A model generated the notes under the pieces. It was not told the DNA's origin. It saw only the letters and a list, made by a program, of their open reading frames with translations, and did not search any database. This document shows, one piece after another, positions 23,520-35,534 of a DNA stretch of 64,000 nucleotides. The number at the start of each line of letters is the position of its first letter. Position 1 is the first letter of the stretch. This stretch comes from Ophiura sarsii (taxonomy: Eukaryota > Echinodermata > Ophiuroidea > Amphilepidida > Ophiuridae): positions 62,602,580 to 62,666,579 of the forward strand of contig CM069454.1 in assembly GCA_035610835.1 (NCBI GenBank), in the 5' to 3' direction. The translations under genes were made by a program, and so were the position numbers.

Positions 23520-23705
23520 AAAAAAGGCAAAGTGAAGGGAAGAGAAGAAGAGAAGAAGGAGAAAGGGAATGAAGAAGAAGGAGAGGGAATTAGGAAAAGG
23601 GAATGGAAAGAAAGGGAGAGGAAGATAAGAAGGGAAGGAAAGGGATAAGGAAAGAAAAAACGAAGGGGGAGGAAGGAAAGAGAGGAAGGAAAATAATTAT
23701 ATAGA
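23520..23705. repeat. Purine tract, unit 1
   Basis: Over 150 bp of almost pure A/G (GAAGGGAAGAGAAGAAG and variants), matched at 46,875-47,060. It is a candidate triplex (H-DNA) former. The Ser/Phe/Pro-rich minus-strand frames over it are composition artefacts. Confidence 0.8.
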
Positions 23706-24016
23706 TAGTTGATAAGGACGGGATAATAAGATAAGATAAGATATTTAAAGTGAAAAATGAAAAGAAACTTGGAGAAGAGAAGAGATTTAACCATCTAAAC
23801 ACTTGATGATTTATGTATGAGCGGGCGTTACGTTCTTTTTTGTTACACGCTGAATGCAAGATTTCACCCGGATAGGTCCAAACCAGGGTCCAAACTTTGA
23901 ATGAACGTAGCAAAGACCTTTGCTGCGAAAAACCGGAAAACCAAATTTGAAGGTCACTATTACTTCACGTCATCACTCACGATCACGTCACATCTTAAAA
24001 CTAAATAATACTATCT

Positions 24017-24034
24017 CCTGAGACTAGTCTCAGG
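24017..24034. repeat. 18-bp perfect palindrome insertion (TGAGACTA family)
   Basis: CCTGAGACTAGTCTCAGG is present here and at 47,837-47,854 but absent from unit 1 near 4,115. It shares its arms with the mini-palindrome at 5,380-5,401. Confidence 0.65.
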
Positions 24035-24497
24035 TTTTTCAGCGTCACAAAACTGCACTTTTTGAGGGTCAATGGTTTGAGTCACTGTTGGTTTGGTTTG
24101 GTTTGAATCATACTAATTTTATTTTGAACATACAGGGTGAGTCAACAAAAGTGTACTCAAAGTTAAATAATTATTTATTATTAGAATATGAAGGCAACCA
24201 ATATATGCGGCAACCAATGTATGCGGAAATAGATGCATTTATTCATTATCATCAGCAAAAAGAATAATGACATTTCATCGTACCGTTGACCAGATATGAC
24301 TATTTTGGTAAAATTACTACATTTTGAAACCGAACACAATATTGAATATTTTACTCAATAATGCTTGATATTAATGAACAAGTGGACTCATGTATGGTAC
24401 ACAATAGCTAACCAATAAAGACAAATCAAACATCAGTTATTTTTAAGCATTAAATGCAAAATAATGACAAAACAATGTCATTATTACACGAATTAAG

Positions 24498-25207
24498 GGG
24501 GCTGTGCACCTTCAGGTACAGCCTCCGTAAAACTGCCGTAACTTCTTCATTATTTATTTAATCTATATAAAAGTATACATTTTTTTGCAGGAAAGGGTTC
24601 AATGAATCCAACCATGATCATGAAATTGACTATTTTGGAAAAAAATTATAAAAAACACGTTTTTTGACCCATTTTAGGTTTGGAAAAGATAACTCAAAAT
24701 ATATTTTGTTAAATTTTGTCAGACTAGTTTTATTATATTCCTCATACAATTCCCTAGGAATCGGTTTTTTTTTTTGTTGAAAATATTTATTATTTTTTGA
24801 ATCAGAGACCAAAAAGTGCCAAAAAATGTGATTTTTTACCAAAAATGGTGATTTTCACGATTTTGGAGGTTAAAAATCACGTTTTTTAGCACTTTTTGGT
24901 CTCTAATTCAAAAAATAATAAATATTTTCAACAACAAAAAAAAACGATTCCTAGGGAATTGTATGAGGAATATAATAAAACTAGTATGACAAAATTTAAC
25001 CAAATATATTTTGAGTTATCTTTTCCAAACCTAAAATGGGTCAAAAAACGTGTTTTTTATAATTTTCTCCAAAATGGTCAATTTCATGATCATAGTTGGA
25101 TTCATTGAACCCTTTCCTTCAAAAAATGTATACTTTTATCTAGATTAAATGAATAATGAAGAAGTTACGGCAGTTTTACGGACGCTATACGAAGGTGCAC
25201 ATCCCCC
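24498..25207. mobile_element. 710-bp long palindrome with TTAA duplication
   Basis: Starts GGGGGCTGTGCACC and ends GGTGCACATCCCCC. Both arms are ~350 bp and nearly identical, meeting near 24,850. TTAA flanks at 24,494 and 25,208; the empty site GAATTAAGCAAC is in unit 3 (48,313). The two similar ~70-residue frames on opposite strands are simply the two arms. No transposase. Confidence 0.85.
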
Positions 25208-25570
25208 TTAAGCAACAACAACAACAAATTTGGCTTTTGTGATAATTTGGTGGATGTTACACCATGCTTCTTAGATCAGCCCTTGATATAAGTTGGGGGT
25301 TACACATCACCAACAAAGAACTCTATGGTGATCTTCATAGAGTAAGTGAAAGAATCAAGAAGAGGCGACTACAGTTTGCTGGACACTGTGTCAGACGTTT
25401 TGGGGATGTGATATCAGACTTCTTTGGAAACCAGTTCATGGCAAAAGAGATGCTGGACGACCGATGTTAATAAGCTATGTGGATATCCTATGTCAGAACA
25501 CTGGACAAACACCTGGTGAGATAAAGACCTGCATGGAAGATAGGCGTGTCTCACTGTAAAAAGAAACGTT

Positions 25571-25912
25571 TATATTTCTGATAACACTTAATAAACACTT
25601 CAACACGTTTATTTTTGTGTTTTACGTGTAAAGGTATAGGAGGCATTGCATACGATAAACGTTTGCATAAACACTACAACACGTTTATAGGGGTATTTGT
25701 TGTATAATTATTAACACCCAACATGTTTCTTATTGCTGATATAAACATGTTGGTGTGTTAATAAATATTACACAATTACCTCTATAAACGTGTTGTAGTG
25801 TTTATGCAAACATTTATCGTATGCAATGCCTCCTATTAAGGTATAATACCTTTACACGTAAAACACAAAAATAAACGTGTTGAAGTGTTTATTAAGTGTT
25901 ATCAGAAATATA
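25571..25912. mobile_element. Palindromic MITE nested in the LINE
   Basis: Arms start TATATTTCTGATAACACTTA and end in the exact inverse. The ~340-bp palindrome interrupts the last codons of the LINE frame. TA-type target is likely. The exact boundary is uncertain because the preceding CACTGTAAAAAGAAACG could belong to it. Confidence 0.7.
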
Positions 25913-25943
25913 GAGTCATCGTTAATGCCCGACAGAAGTCGAC

Positions 25944-25994
25944 GGAGTGAGTGAGTGAGTGAGTGAGTGAGTGAGTGAGTGAGTGAGTGGGGGA
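25944..25994 (+). repeat. (GTGA)n microsatellite tail of the LINE
   Basis: About eleven GTGA units immediately after the LINE stop codon, ending at the target duplication GTGATA. Confidence 0.85.
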
Positions 25995-26271
25995 GTGATA
26001 GTCGGACTCAGTTCGGACTGGAAAGTGTGGACCGTTTTCAATAGTGGAATTCAATAAATCTGATAAGAGAAAATATCGCAAATCTTGTTCGGTTTATCAC
26101 TTTTACGTAAATGAGCATAAAATATGTTTTACAACAACCAATTTCAACCATCTAAAATTCTTTAGAAAGCTAATGAGATAGCCCGTCTGCCTCGATAAAA
26201 CAATTGGGGTTTTTTTGCACAGATTTTAAGATACCCAATCCCAAAGTTGAGTACACTCTTTTTTGACTGTG

Positions 26272-26892
26272 TAATGACGTATGATACCTGCTCACAGTTT
26301 GCGTTCCCCGTGTGTGTGATATGGCCCTAATATCCATTTTTTTATCAGGCAATTGTAAATATCCTTATCCTATAAAACCACATAAACCTTTATCAGAGCA
26401 CAGATGGTTGAACCGTGAGTGACTGACTGACTATACGTTGATGATCTGCAAGTTGAACAGTCAAACGCCACCACAGAAAGCGTTGTTACTGCAGTAAGAA
26501 ACGTGTTTTGCGTGCTTGCGTATGAATTTTGGCAGTACTTACGTGTATGCCAGCTATAATTGACTTGGCATCAACTCGCAGGCATCGCCTAGTGTATTTT
26601 TGGGTAAACACAACGATTTCGAATACATGAGTACTGTATAATTATCACGGTATGTGGAATTTGATTAATCACTCCGTTTTTTAGGGAAACTGAGGCCAAG
26701 TGTATTGCTGGTCCAATGAATGCTGCTCTGTGTGTACCAATATAGTACGACATTGTCATGTCATGAAATCATTGACGTGGGGTTCCGATCATTAGATCCT
26801 GTCACCAGAAGTAGGCTACACATCGATACATCTACCCATTGCTATCTACCATAGCGTCACTAACAACGGTAAAGTCTTGCACACGTATACAC
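26272..26892 (+). promoter_or_regulatory. Distal upstream region of PTB copy 2
   Basis: Aligned to 4,170-4,770 and 48,626-49,250. No coding potential. It is displaced from the core promoter in this unit by the hAT element. Confidence 0.4.
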
Positions 26893-26900
26893 GACACGAT

Positions 26901-28149
26901 CAGGGGCGGAAATCCCGGGGGGGGGGGGGGATGGGGGGGATTTATCCCCCCCCCACTTTTTGACCTGGGGGGGGCTGGTCAATGTAATCATCCCCCCCTG
27001 ATTTTTCACATCTACCAAAAAAAAAAGGAAAAAAGGGGGGGAAAAGGAAAAAAAGAAAGAAGAAAAAAAAAGGGGAAAAAGGAGGAAAAAAAAGGAAAAA
27101 GAGGGGGAGGGAGGGACATAAGAACGTTTGGAGTTTATTGTACGTTGGTTAGGATACATACGCGTATGTACGTTAAGAATCCATCTTTTGGATCTGCCTA
27201 TTTAAAATCTGCCTATTTAAAAAGCCAATATTGATCAGAAATAAAGTGATTGCTTTTCAATAAAATATTGGTCAAAAGTATACCAGATCGCACGAAATGA
27301 GTTTGAAAATTGAAAAAAATTCTACTTCTCAGGGGGGCATATCCCCCCACTGTTGGAGCTTTTAAACCATCTATACTAAAATCAAGAATATATCAATATA
27401 AAAATGCTCAACTTCTTTCGTGCATTGATAAAAAAACAAGATATTTATTGAAAATGAAGTGATGGCCTTTTAATACAATATTGGTCAAAAGTATACACCA
27501 GATCGCACCAAATGAGTTTGAAAATTGAAATTTGTTCTACTTCTGAGGGGGGCACATCCCCCCTCAGACTCCCCCCTGTTGGAGCTTTTAAACCATCTAT
27601 ACTAAAATCAAGAATATATCAGTATAAAAAATGCTCAACTTCTTTTGTTCATTGATAAAAAACAAAATATTTATTGAAAATGAAGCGATGGCTTTTCAAT
27701 ACAATATTCGTCAAAAGTATACACCAGATCGCACCAAATGAGTTTGAAAATTGATTTTTTTTTCTACTTCTGAGGGGGGCACATCCCCCCTCAGACTCCC
27801 CCCTGTTGGAGCTTTTAAACCATCTATACTAAAATCAAGAATATATCAGTATAAAAAATGCTCAACTTCTTTTGTTCATTGATAAAAAACAAAATATTTA
27901 TTGAAAATGAAGCGATGGCTTTTCAATACAATATTCGTCAAAAGTATACACCAGATCGCACCAAATGAGTTTGAAAATTGAAAATTTTTCTACTTCTGAG
28001 GGGGGCACATCCCCCCTCAGAATCCCCCCTGTCCGAGCATAGCTCGGAGTGCGGTGCTGCGCACCGCCTGGATGGTACCAGCTAAATTTAATTTTTTAGG
28101 GGCAAAACTTATCATCCCCCCCACACCTAACAAGAAATTTCCGCCCTTG
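26901..28149. mobile_element. hAT-type element upstream of PTB copy 2
   Basis: Ends CAGGGGCGGAAAT and ATTTCCGCCCTTG with an exact 8-bp target duplication GACACGAT (26,893-26,900 and 28,150-28,157). The empty site is in unit 3 (49,248 area). The length is 1,249 bp. The interior has G-runs, a purine-rich stretch and four ~226-bp tandem repeats, and no transposase. It lies ~475 bp upstream of the TATA box. Confidence 0.9.
27230..28030. repeat. Four ~226-bp tandem repeats inside the hAT element
   Basis: The word CACCAAATGAGTTTGAAAAT (CACGAAAT in the first) recurs at 27,291, 27,506, 27,732 and 27,959. Each unit also holds a GAGGGGGGCACATCCCCCCT hairpin. Units 3 and 4 are almost identical, a sign of recent amplification. 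Confidence 0.85.
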
Positions 28150-28157
28150 GACACGAT

Positions 28158-28623
28158 GATGGCTTTTTGGTGGTAATCTACTTCTTACACAACATTTCAA
28201 CATCGTTAATATACAATACGGTTACAAATTAAACTGTGTATTTTACCATGATTTTACTTATGGGCGAAACTCGAGCTAGGATGAACCGATTTCGAGCCTT
28301 ACTCTAGACTAGATCATGACTCAGGCACTAGTGAGTAACACATCACGACGCATGCAAATTGTTTAATGCTCTTCGGATCCTGACTAAATAGACCGAATCG
28401 ACTTGATGATTTTATAACCCGGATCAATTATAAACTCACAACTTACTCACGGGATATATAGTATTTGAACTGATCTATAGTCATGATAGTATATTATTAT
28501 TACGAGTCAAACTCAATGTGTCATATTGGTGCCAGTTTCTACATGAGTGGATTTTACAAGTTATTTATTGAATGACGCGCCCCATTTCACAGTGATTTTG
28601 ACATACTCGTGTAAACCTCAACA
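28158..28623 (+). promoter_or_regulatory. Proximal upstream region of PTB copy 2
   Basis: Aligned to 4,770-5,200 and 49,255-49,684. No reading frame. Confidence 0.4.
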
Positions 28624-28631
28624 TATAAAAG
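28624..28631 (+). promoter_or_regulatory. TATA box, PTB gene copy 2
   Basis: TATAAAAG followed by AAGTTACACATG, 311 bp before the ATG. Same context as in copies 1 and 3. Confidence 0.5.
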
Positions 28632-28934
28632 AAGTTACACATGTATTCAATCGATCAATTCATGCAGATCAGTTATGGATATTTTTGCATACATTGTATA
28701 TTACTGTGAAGGAAATATAAGTGGGAAGGTGATATGAACAACAATCCAGGAAAGTACGTTATCATAGGACGCAGTTTAGCTAAGTTCGACCTTACAAGCT
28801 TCAGCGTGTGACCACTGACTTCTTGCAAAGTGAGGCTTCTTGGTCATATGCTGTAACCCTATTTCCGACCGTTTTTAGGAGCTCTCAGGATCAATACATT
28901 CATTATAATTACATGAACTACATATAGGTCGAGA

Positions 28935-30152
28935 ATGGACGTCGACAACAAAACGAACGGGCTCAAAGATCGTTCTCCGGTCAACAGTCCCAAATCGCCA
29001 CATCGCTTTCTCACAACAATCAGAAATTCACCGTCACTACTGAGAAAGAAAATCAAGTCGCATCATAGTGATGAGCAGGACTCGCACGGGAGTCCTCCGG
29101 AAACCACCGACAAAGAACACAACCGATTTGCTTCACGATTGCGAACAGGTGGATCCGGAGAGAGCAGTCCTCCACAATGTCGAGTGTTTCACGTTCTTTA
29201 CCAAGGCAAGATCAGAGTGGAGACTCTTCAAGTCCACGAAGCCATGGCTGCGGTTAGAAAACTCACTTTAATATCGGGGAAAGATTTTGACGCCACTGAT
29301 CAGATCGGTGGTAATATCAAACCCGATGCGGATGCGAAATCCCCAATGCGGTTGTCGCCGAAAGTTCCACGAAGTCCGAAATTCTCTCCGAGGCTGATGA
29401 AGCGAAATAGACCCAAGTCTCCGAAGAAAAACAACTTGAAAGTGACTCCAAAGTACATCAGCATTGACGACCCTAAATCATCTGAAGCACAAGTCATTCC
29501 GATCTCCACGATTGCTTACTGCGCCACGGACATCAGGCATCCCCGGACCGTTGCGTTTATCAACAAGGATAGCCTTGGTGGCCTGATGTGTCACGCGGTA
29601 CTCTGCGAGACCAAAGAGAAAGCTTCCTCCATTGTATCTTATATCGGAAAGATGTTCGAATCTGCATGGGAAGAATGGAAAGAGTTGCACCCGGATCCTC
29701 ATCATCAACAGTGGCAAGGGCGAATTAGTCCTTCAAGCTTGGGTCGATCAAGAAGTTTTAATTCAACTTCAACGAATAATAGGACTAATCAATTGACAGT
29801 GCCAGGAGAAGCAGGAGGAGGGGATCCACAAAGGAGAAGACCCTACTCATTCAATGGTCAATCAGGTGAGGCTTTTCATAATACATTCCTAATGGCCAAT
29901 CAGGTGAGGCGTTTCATAATACATTCCTAAATTATAGGTATAAAACTTCCATATTTTGACAAGTAATAAAGGAGAAGACCTTAACTCATTTCATTTTTTT
30001 AGGCAGAAGAATTAAAGTCCACTTTTAAGAAATCAAATCCAGGTCCACACTCGACATCCGTGAACGATCACCTCTACAGCCTAAGAATGTTGGACCGGAG
30101 AGTGCAAAAGAGTGTCATTAAAGCGCTCCCCTCTGCTTCAAGCAGAATATAA
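28935..30152 (+). CDS. PTB/PID-domain protein, copy 2 (two coding exons)
   Basis: Same protein as copy 1. Exon 1 is 28,935-29,865 (310 codons plus one base) and the proposed exon 2 is 30,007-30,152, giving 358 aa. In-frame TGA lies 24 nt upstream and the ATG has A at -3 and G at +4. Compared with copy 1, the N-terminus reads PPETTDKEHNR (two residues longer). There is an extra WQ after HHQQ and an extra Gly in the EAGGGDP stretch. PTB strands, the SP-rich basic insert and the C-terminal helix are unchanged. Exon 2 reads EELKSTFKKSNPGPHS, then TSVNDHLYSLRMLDRRVQ and KSVIKALPSASSRI. It is the longest of the three tails and probably closest to the ancestral form. A second donor 38 bp downstream (29,904) combined with the TTTAG acceptor 4 bp earlier keeps the frame and adds 14 residues. 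Confidence 0.8.
29850..29925 (+). repeat. Duplicated splice-donor segment, copy 2
   Basis: CAATCAGGTGAGGC occurs twice with donor GT at 29,866 and 29,904 (38 bp apart). Compare three in copy 1 and one in copy 3. Confidence 0.85.
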
Positions 30153-31346
30153 TTTGTTTTTAATGGGCAATTAAGCCATTCCCATCAATACTAAACTTGT
30201 TAATGTAATGTGTGGCCGTCAAGGATGTTTAAGGTATTCCGACTATAGCGTCTCTGGTCACCTTTCCGGCAACTGACATCCAACAAAGCATCCTGTTCAG
30301 CAACCTATCAAATGGGCTATTCGGCTATTCCATTTGAAATCCTTACAACCCCTTTGGAAGACATTTGCACTTACAGGGAGTGTACATTTCAAATGGGGGT
30401 TACCTTGCCTGCAAGAAGGGCGACTCCGTTTGAAATCTACACTCCCTGTGTGGAACTGACCATAGGGGGGGGGGGGGGGGGGGTATGGATTACCAATGGA
30501 ATAGCCCGATATCAACGAACTGGTTTTTGTTGATTGATCCGTCCTTGTTTTAACCTCACATATACCACCAACCTCCTGAGTGTTTTAACATATAGTTATT
30601 CATGAATATCGTTTCAGAGGTGTTTTAAACATATAATTATGCCATTTGTGGTCCTGGGGCTTGTGGTCCTGGGACACAAGTTGCGGACGGGATCAGATGC
30701 ACACAAAGACATCAACCGCAAAGCCTGACTATTTAAAAAAAGTTCGTGTTATAAAGATAATTTTGATATTAAACAGCTTTTACTTTCATAAAACTCAATT
30801 TTAATTACGTGTTCATCAAAGACCCTGACAATGTTCTTTTCTTTTTTGTGTCCATAAATCCGGGCCATAATTACAGCTTAGGAAAATGATTGGGCAAAGG
30901 GCAGTAATACGCTATTAAAACGCAAAATTTCCTGTCTGTCGCCTATTCTATGAACAATAGTGTGGGATTAATGCGTTTCTAAACATCCTAAAACAATAAT
31001 ATAAACAAATTGTAGGCATTAAAATCCCCAATATAGGCATGTAGTTGGTAAATCCGGGAAAATTGCCAGGACAACTACTTCTGGCGGAAGGAATAATTGC
31101 CTGTTCCGTGATGCATGACTCAAGTTAGCCAATTGCAAAAAAACCACCAAATTCCATTGAAATGGAATGGGGGGGGGGGGGACGGTCCAAAAGAAAGAAG
31201 CATGTTTTGTAACCATTTTCTGAAGCATCTGTTTCATACCAAAATACCAGGGAAATGTATTTTCCATAATTCAAACCAAAAAAATAAATCAAAACACAGC
31301 AGTCTGAAAACAGTACAGGAAACCAATCAAGTTGATTTGTGTGCAT

Positions 31347-31377
<31 letters not shown>

Positions 31378-33009
31378 TTGGTACCGTCTGAAAAACAATC
31401 TAGGTATATATATGGCATTGTACTTGGTCTAAAACGTTGGTCCAGGAATTGCTTTTAAAAATGGCATTTCGCGATCATGGTTACCCATATTGACATTGGA
31501 GATTTCTCCTTAGTCAAACAAGATAAGCTACATGTATATTATGTCTCTCTGTTGGGATCATAATAACATCTCTCTGATTGAATCATCAACTAAACAAATA
31601 TAGCTTTGACTCCAGCACAGACTGCGGGTACTGTTAAAATAAACTGCATAGGTACATGTAATTTACAAAGACTACAAACATGGCAGCCCCCACTTATGTC
31701 TAGAAAGACCTAAATGTGTAAAAGTTTGCAATGCTAATAGGGTGGCTTCGCCTCCCAAAAACAACCCTCGCGACGTAATGGCAGTAGTGCTGGGCTCGCG
31801 TGTCACTTGAGTTTGGCATTGAATGTTATTACTAAAGAGATGCCCATATCACTTAAAATTAGTGTTAAGTAAAAGCGTCAGCTACATGTATACTCAGATA
31901 ACTCTTCATATAGTCTGAGATAATAACTATGCCTGCCTGTCTTCAGAGATGCGCACCAGATCAAGGAGAAATCTCCAACATTAGATATATTATACGACAA
32001 TGGCGCGTGCCGTATATTGTAGGAGGATTGCGAACATAAAATATATCGATCCTCAAATGGCAATATGCATGGTACGCACAAAGCTGTTGATTATTAAAAT
32101 CAATTGTTCCAATAACAGGCTTAGGCCATCACGAGCAAAAAAAAAATCCTGTTCTAGGCAAAAAAAAACTGACCTCTCTTAGGTATAGGGTTGGTCGTTC
32201 AAGCTCAGGGGTGTTTTTTTCTTCTGCAAAAATGTCGGTAAATTTTAGTTAATTTACAGCAATTTTTGGCAATTTTGGCAATATTCAAATTATTTCAGAA
32301 ATTTCAAAAAAACCCAAAGATTTTCCAAAAATGTTCTGAAGAATTTTTCTGAAAATTCGAGAAAAAAATGGGTTGGGGCTGTAGAACGGGGGTCTTCTGA
32401 GTGCACTTTGGTAGAAAAGTAGATGAAGAATGGAAATTGAAATAGCATCCCAAATTCTACCATGTATTCCGTATGTTTTTACACATTACATATGTACAAT
32501 GACAAGATAGCACTGCGTTGTGAAAGACCAATAGACCATCATATCGTACCGCATACAGATATTGAATTCGATTTCTTTTAAAGTCAATATTTGCCTTTAT
32601 TGATAATAAGGATCGTTGGAAAATGAACTGAAATACGGGGTATGACTGATAATAATAAAATTGCATTACAATGAATGCATTTGTAGTGTTGTGCATTTTC
32701 TCAAAATGGTGAATTTTACAATGCAAATTCTCATATTGATGCAATATAATATATGACTCGGTATATCCTCAGGCCTATCCGTCAAACTGTTATTCTCGAT
32801 TATAATAATTGCTTTTTATAAATATTTTATATTCAGTTCATAGTTTCCGTCGTATCATGCTCTTTCCATTTATAGTCTTTTTCTCACTTATATGCAAATA
32901 TCTATTTCCTGGCCTCCAAGAAAAGAGTACACAATTATTGAAATCAAAGCTCATAAAATAAGCGCTCATGGTTTTTGAACCCATAGATGATACGATATAC
33001 AACTGTTTA
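30153..33009. other. Unit 2 downstream spacer, no gene
   Basis: Aligned with unit 1 6,790-11,515 minus its private insertions. G runs at 30,467-30,483, 31,170-31,180 and 31,350-31,377. A 5-bp difference (GTATATTGTAGG at ~32,015) lies at the very site where unit 3 carries the 1.85-kb foldback. Positions 30,297-30,530 resemble 51,360-51,560. No reading frame is supported. Confidence 0.45.
31529..31536. repeat. TA-CATG-TA micro-insertion
   Basis: Reads AAGCTACATGTATATTATG. Both unit 1 copies (8,309; 9,120) and unit 3 read AAGCTATATTATG. Confidence 0.85.
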
Positions 33010-34048
33010 CAAGGGTGTCCCATAATGATTTATACTAATGTGTTGGATAAAAAATATTAACACTTCAGTTTTACCATAATATACACAATACAGATTTTTC
33101 AGAAACCTTTCCCAACTTTCAAAATCTCATGAATTACTGAACCAATAATAGAATAATAGGCATGTTTGTACTTATTTTAATGCATTTCACATGATTATTC
33201 CAAAATTAATATGGTGATGAAATTCCATAAATTTGAAATTTTTGAAATATTTTGTGAAATATTGGAACTGTCGTCTGCAGACGACTGTTGCGTGGACAGT
33301 TTTAAATACAAAACAATCTTGGTCTAATACCTGAAATATGCTGGTAGACATGTCTCTTTTTTGTTGGGTACGGCATGACTTTGCTTACAATTTACATGAA
33401 AACATGTATTTTCCATGTCAGTGCATTTCAAATGATTAAGCTCACACCACTCTAAGGACTACAGCCTAAGAAATGAATGTATATTATTATTAAGTCAGTC
33501 AAGCTGAGCAATTTATGTATGTCATACAAATATACTTCACAAATATTACAAACAGTAGGTTGCTGTTAGTGGAAATTAAAATCAGCATACAGCAAATTAC
33601 ATGATGCATATAACACATACACCGGCAGTCGTACACAATTTCACAAAATGTTTCAGAAATGTCAAAATTATTTAATTTCATCACCATATTTTGGAATCAC
33701 CATGAGCAATGCATTACAATGAGTACAAACATACCTAGTATTGGTTCGGTGATTCTTGAGATAAACTTTGAAAGTTGGGAATGTTTTTTTAAAAATCAAA
33801 ACAGAATACAACAAATTATCCGATGTGTAACATTTCAAAAGAGCCTTTTGCCGAACTTGCCAGTGTTTTTAAAACTTCCCAAAAGAAATAATTTCTGTCA
33901 AACTTGGCATCTACATTCTACAAAATTCCTTAGAAAGCTAACCATAATCTTTTATGTAGATGTTGGAATCTTAAAGCAATATGTGAGCAATGGTATTCAT
34001 AGTAAATAAACGCAATTTTCTCGGTATACATCATTCTGAGACACCCTG
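33010..34048. mobile_element. Foldback element B, unit 2 copy
   Basis: Ends CAAGGGTGTCCCATAATG and GAGACACCCTG with TA flanks. Inverted CTGCAG-family arms at ~33,075-33,310 and 33,640-33,800. Lacks the MITE nested in the unit 1 copy. Confidence 0.7.
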
Positions 34049-35395
34049 TATTTTATTTTCCATCTCCAGTTTTTTGTACCAATGCATGATGGTTTATTTT
34101 GTACCAATGCATGATGGGTTTTTTTACCAATGCATGATGGGTTGCAGGTGGTGAGAGTGAACGAGAGAGTCCTGTTATATTTTGTAAATGTACGTATAAT
34201 CTTGACTAACGACCTACCACTGCCTATAATGTCTAGCCAGTTTATTTTCAAACAAGAGATAGATAACAATAATCGTGGTGAAAAACGGTGTAATTTTGAT
34301 TTCCCCCTTTTGGGATGGGAGAGACCGGAGGGTGGGGGAGGGTGTATATATATCATGTTGTTGTTTTAATCATTCTGCAAAAGATTCTTGGAAGTGTTAA
34401 GGTTTCGTCAGGGGTTTGAAAACATATTGATGGAATGAAATCGCCAGCTAACCAACTCATACTCAGCATGCACGCGTCGCGGAGGGTTATGTTAACTCAT
34501 GTAGGCGTACATGTCGCTCCCTGGCAGGTCGCCGGCAGCGAAACTCGAACGCGGTGGTAGATCTCACGTGCTGATTGGTTACTATCGTCCTAAGCGAGTT
34601 GAAGAACAAATCACTGGCGTGGCGTAATGTATAGTTACTGCGATCATCTAGAAATCGCACCCAGCTGAATCGCACCTGAGATTTCACCGGGCTATCCAAC
34701 AACATGCCAGGAGTGTAATAATAGCCCCAACAATAGAATCATCACACAGACAACGAATTGTGTTAAGAAATTATCAAGAAAACGTCATGAAATGTTTTTG
34801 GAACTTTCGCTTTGATCATAATACAGATCAGCCCTGTCGCAGCTATAGATAAATAGAACTTGACTCAAGTAAAATAGTGGTCATTGTTTAATGTCGGTTA
34901 TCTCGTGTCAAACCTGAAGTTTACATTTTGTGAACTTAGACGGTAATCTGAATCTGTATTTATTTCGTTGTCAGTCTCTATATCTTGATCAAATAGTATT
35001 TGGTTCCGTTCCCTTGTTTATAAAATTACAATTATCTAGCTATATCCGCACTTTTTTTGCAAACAAGATAATTTTCTAGTGTAGTCCAACCAATGATAAC
35101 TCCTTGGTCCAACATGCTTTACGATAATATAGTGTCCACGAGCAGACGACATCGGTCATAATTTTTCAACATTGCCCCTGACGAGAAAACAAAATGGCCG
35201 CCGAATTGATCAAATTTCATAAAAGTGTATCAGCAGGTATCATGGCCAAATATGATATAAACCAATAGTGTACATATTATACTTTGTTAGAAAATCGTGT
35301 ATACAATGTATAGGCCTACTGGTTATTCTTTTAAAGAATACCAAGATGGCTCTTCAAAAAAAAGCAGTTGTCATCGTCAAGCTATTTGACGTATA
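34049..35395. other. Unit 2 spacer with short tandem repeat, no gene
   Basis: Three TGCATGATGG-core repeats at 34,072-34,142. The rest aligns with unit 1 12,893-14,008 and has no supported frame. Confidence 0.45.
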
Positions 35396-35534
35396 CAGGG
35401 TGCCCCAGAGAAAGTTTGATACCGTGTTGGAAAAAATAATGAAAATAATATAAAAACAACATTGCATTCCAAATTGAATGCCCGCATGCAAATTGAATGC
35501 CCGCATTTTCGCAATATAATTGGGAACATTTTTT

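Larger units (their letters stand above)
3955..23830 (+). repeat. Tandem unit 1 (PTB gene plus mobile-element-rich tail)
   Basis: Homology with the other units starts near the words ACACGCTGAATGCA (3,958, 23,844) and ACACGATGAATGCA (47,668). The order of single-copy landmarks (TATA box, PTB exon, poly-G run, foldbacks, 24-bp minisatellite, hairpin repeats, purine tract) is the same in all units. Unit 1 lacks several insertions shared by units 2 and 3, and carries private ones at 8,319, 10,304, 11,838 and 18,959. Confidence 0.8.
25245..25994 (+). mobile_element. 5'-truncated RTE-type LINE (reverse-transcriptase C-terminus)
   Basis: Flanked by GTGATA at 25,239 and 25,995, which is single in unit 3. 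From 25,246 the frame reads FGGCYTMLLRSALDISW, then ITNKELYGDLHRVSE and KKRRLQFAGHCVRR. This is the C-terminal landmark of RTE-clade reverse transcriptases, recalled from family pattern. The coding end resumes after a nested MITE as RVIVNARQKSTE and a stop (25,911-25,947). It runs directly into a (GTGA)n tail, as RTE elements do with their very short 3' ends. Frameshifts are present and it is inactive. Confidence 0.8.
24133..26271. mobile_element. TIR element, unit 2 copy, broken by nested insertions
   Basis: Left end CAGGGTGAGTCAACAAAAGT after TA. The inverse near the right end is AAGTTGAGTACACTCTTTTT at 26,245-26,264. Unit 3 holds the uninterrupted ~673-bp element at 47,953-48,625. In unit 2 it grew to ~2.1 kb through a TTAA-type palindrome and an RTE LINE fragment. 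Unit 1 lacks it, apart from a possible short remnant at ~4,170. Confidence 0.65.

Noticed and set aside
24630..25108. Two almost identical ~70-residue proteins on opposite strands
   Set aside because: They are the two arms of the 710-bp palindrome, not independent genes.
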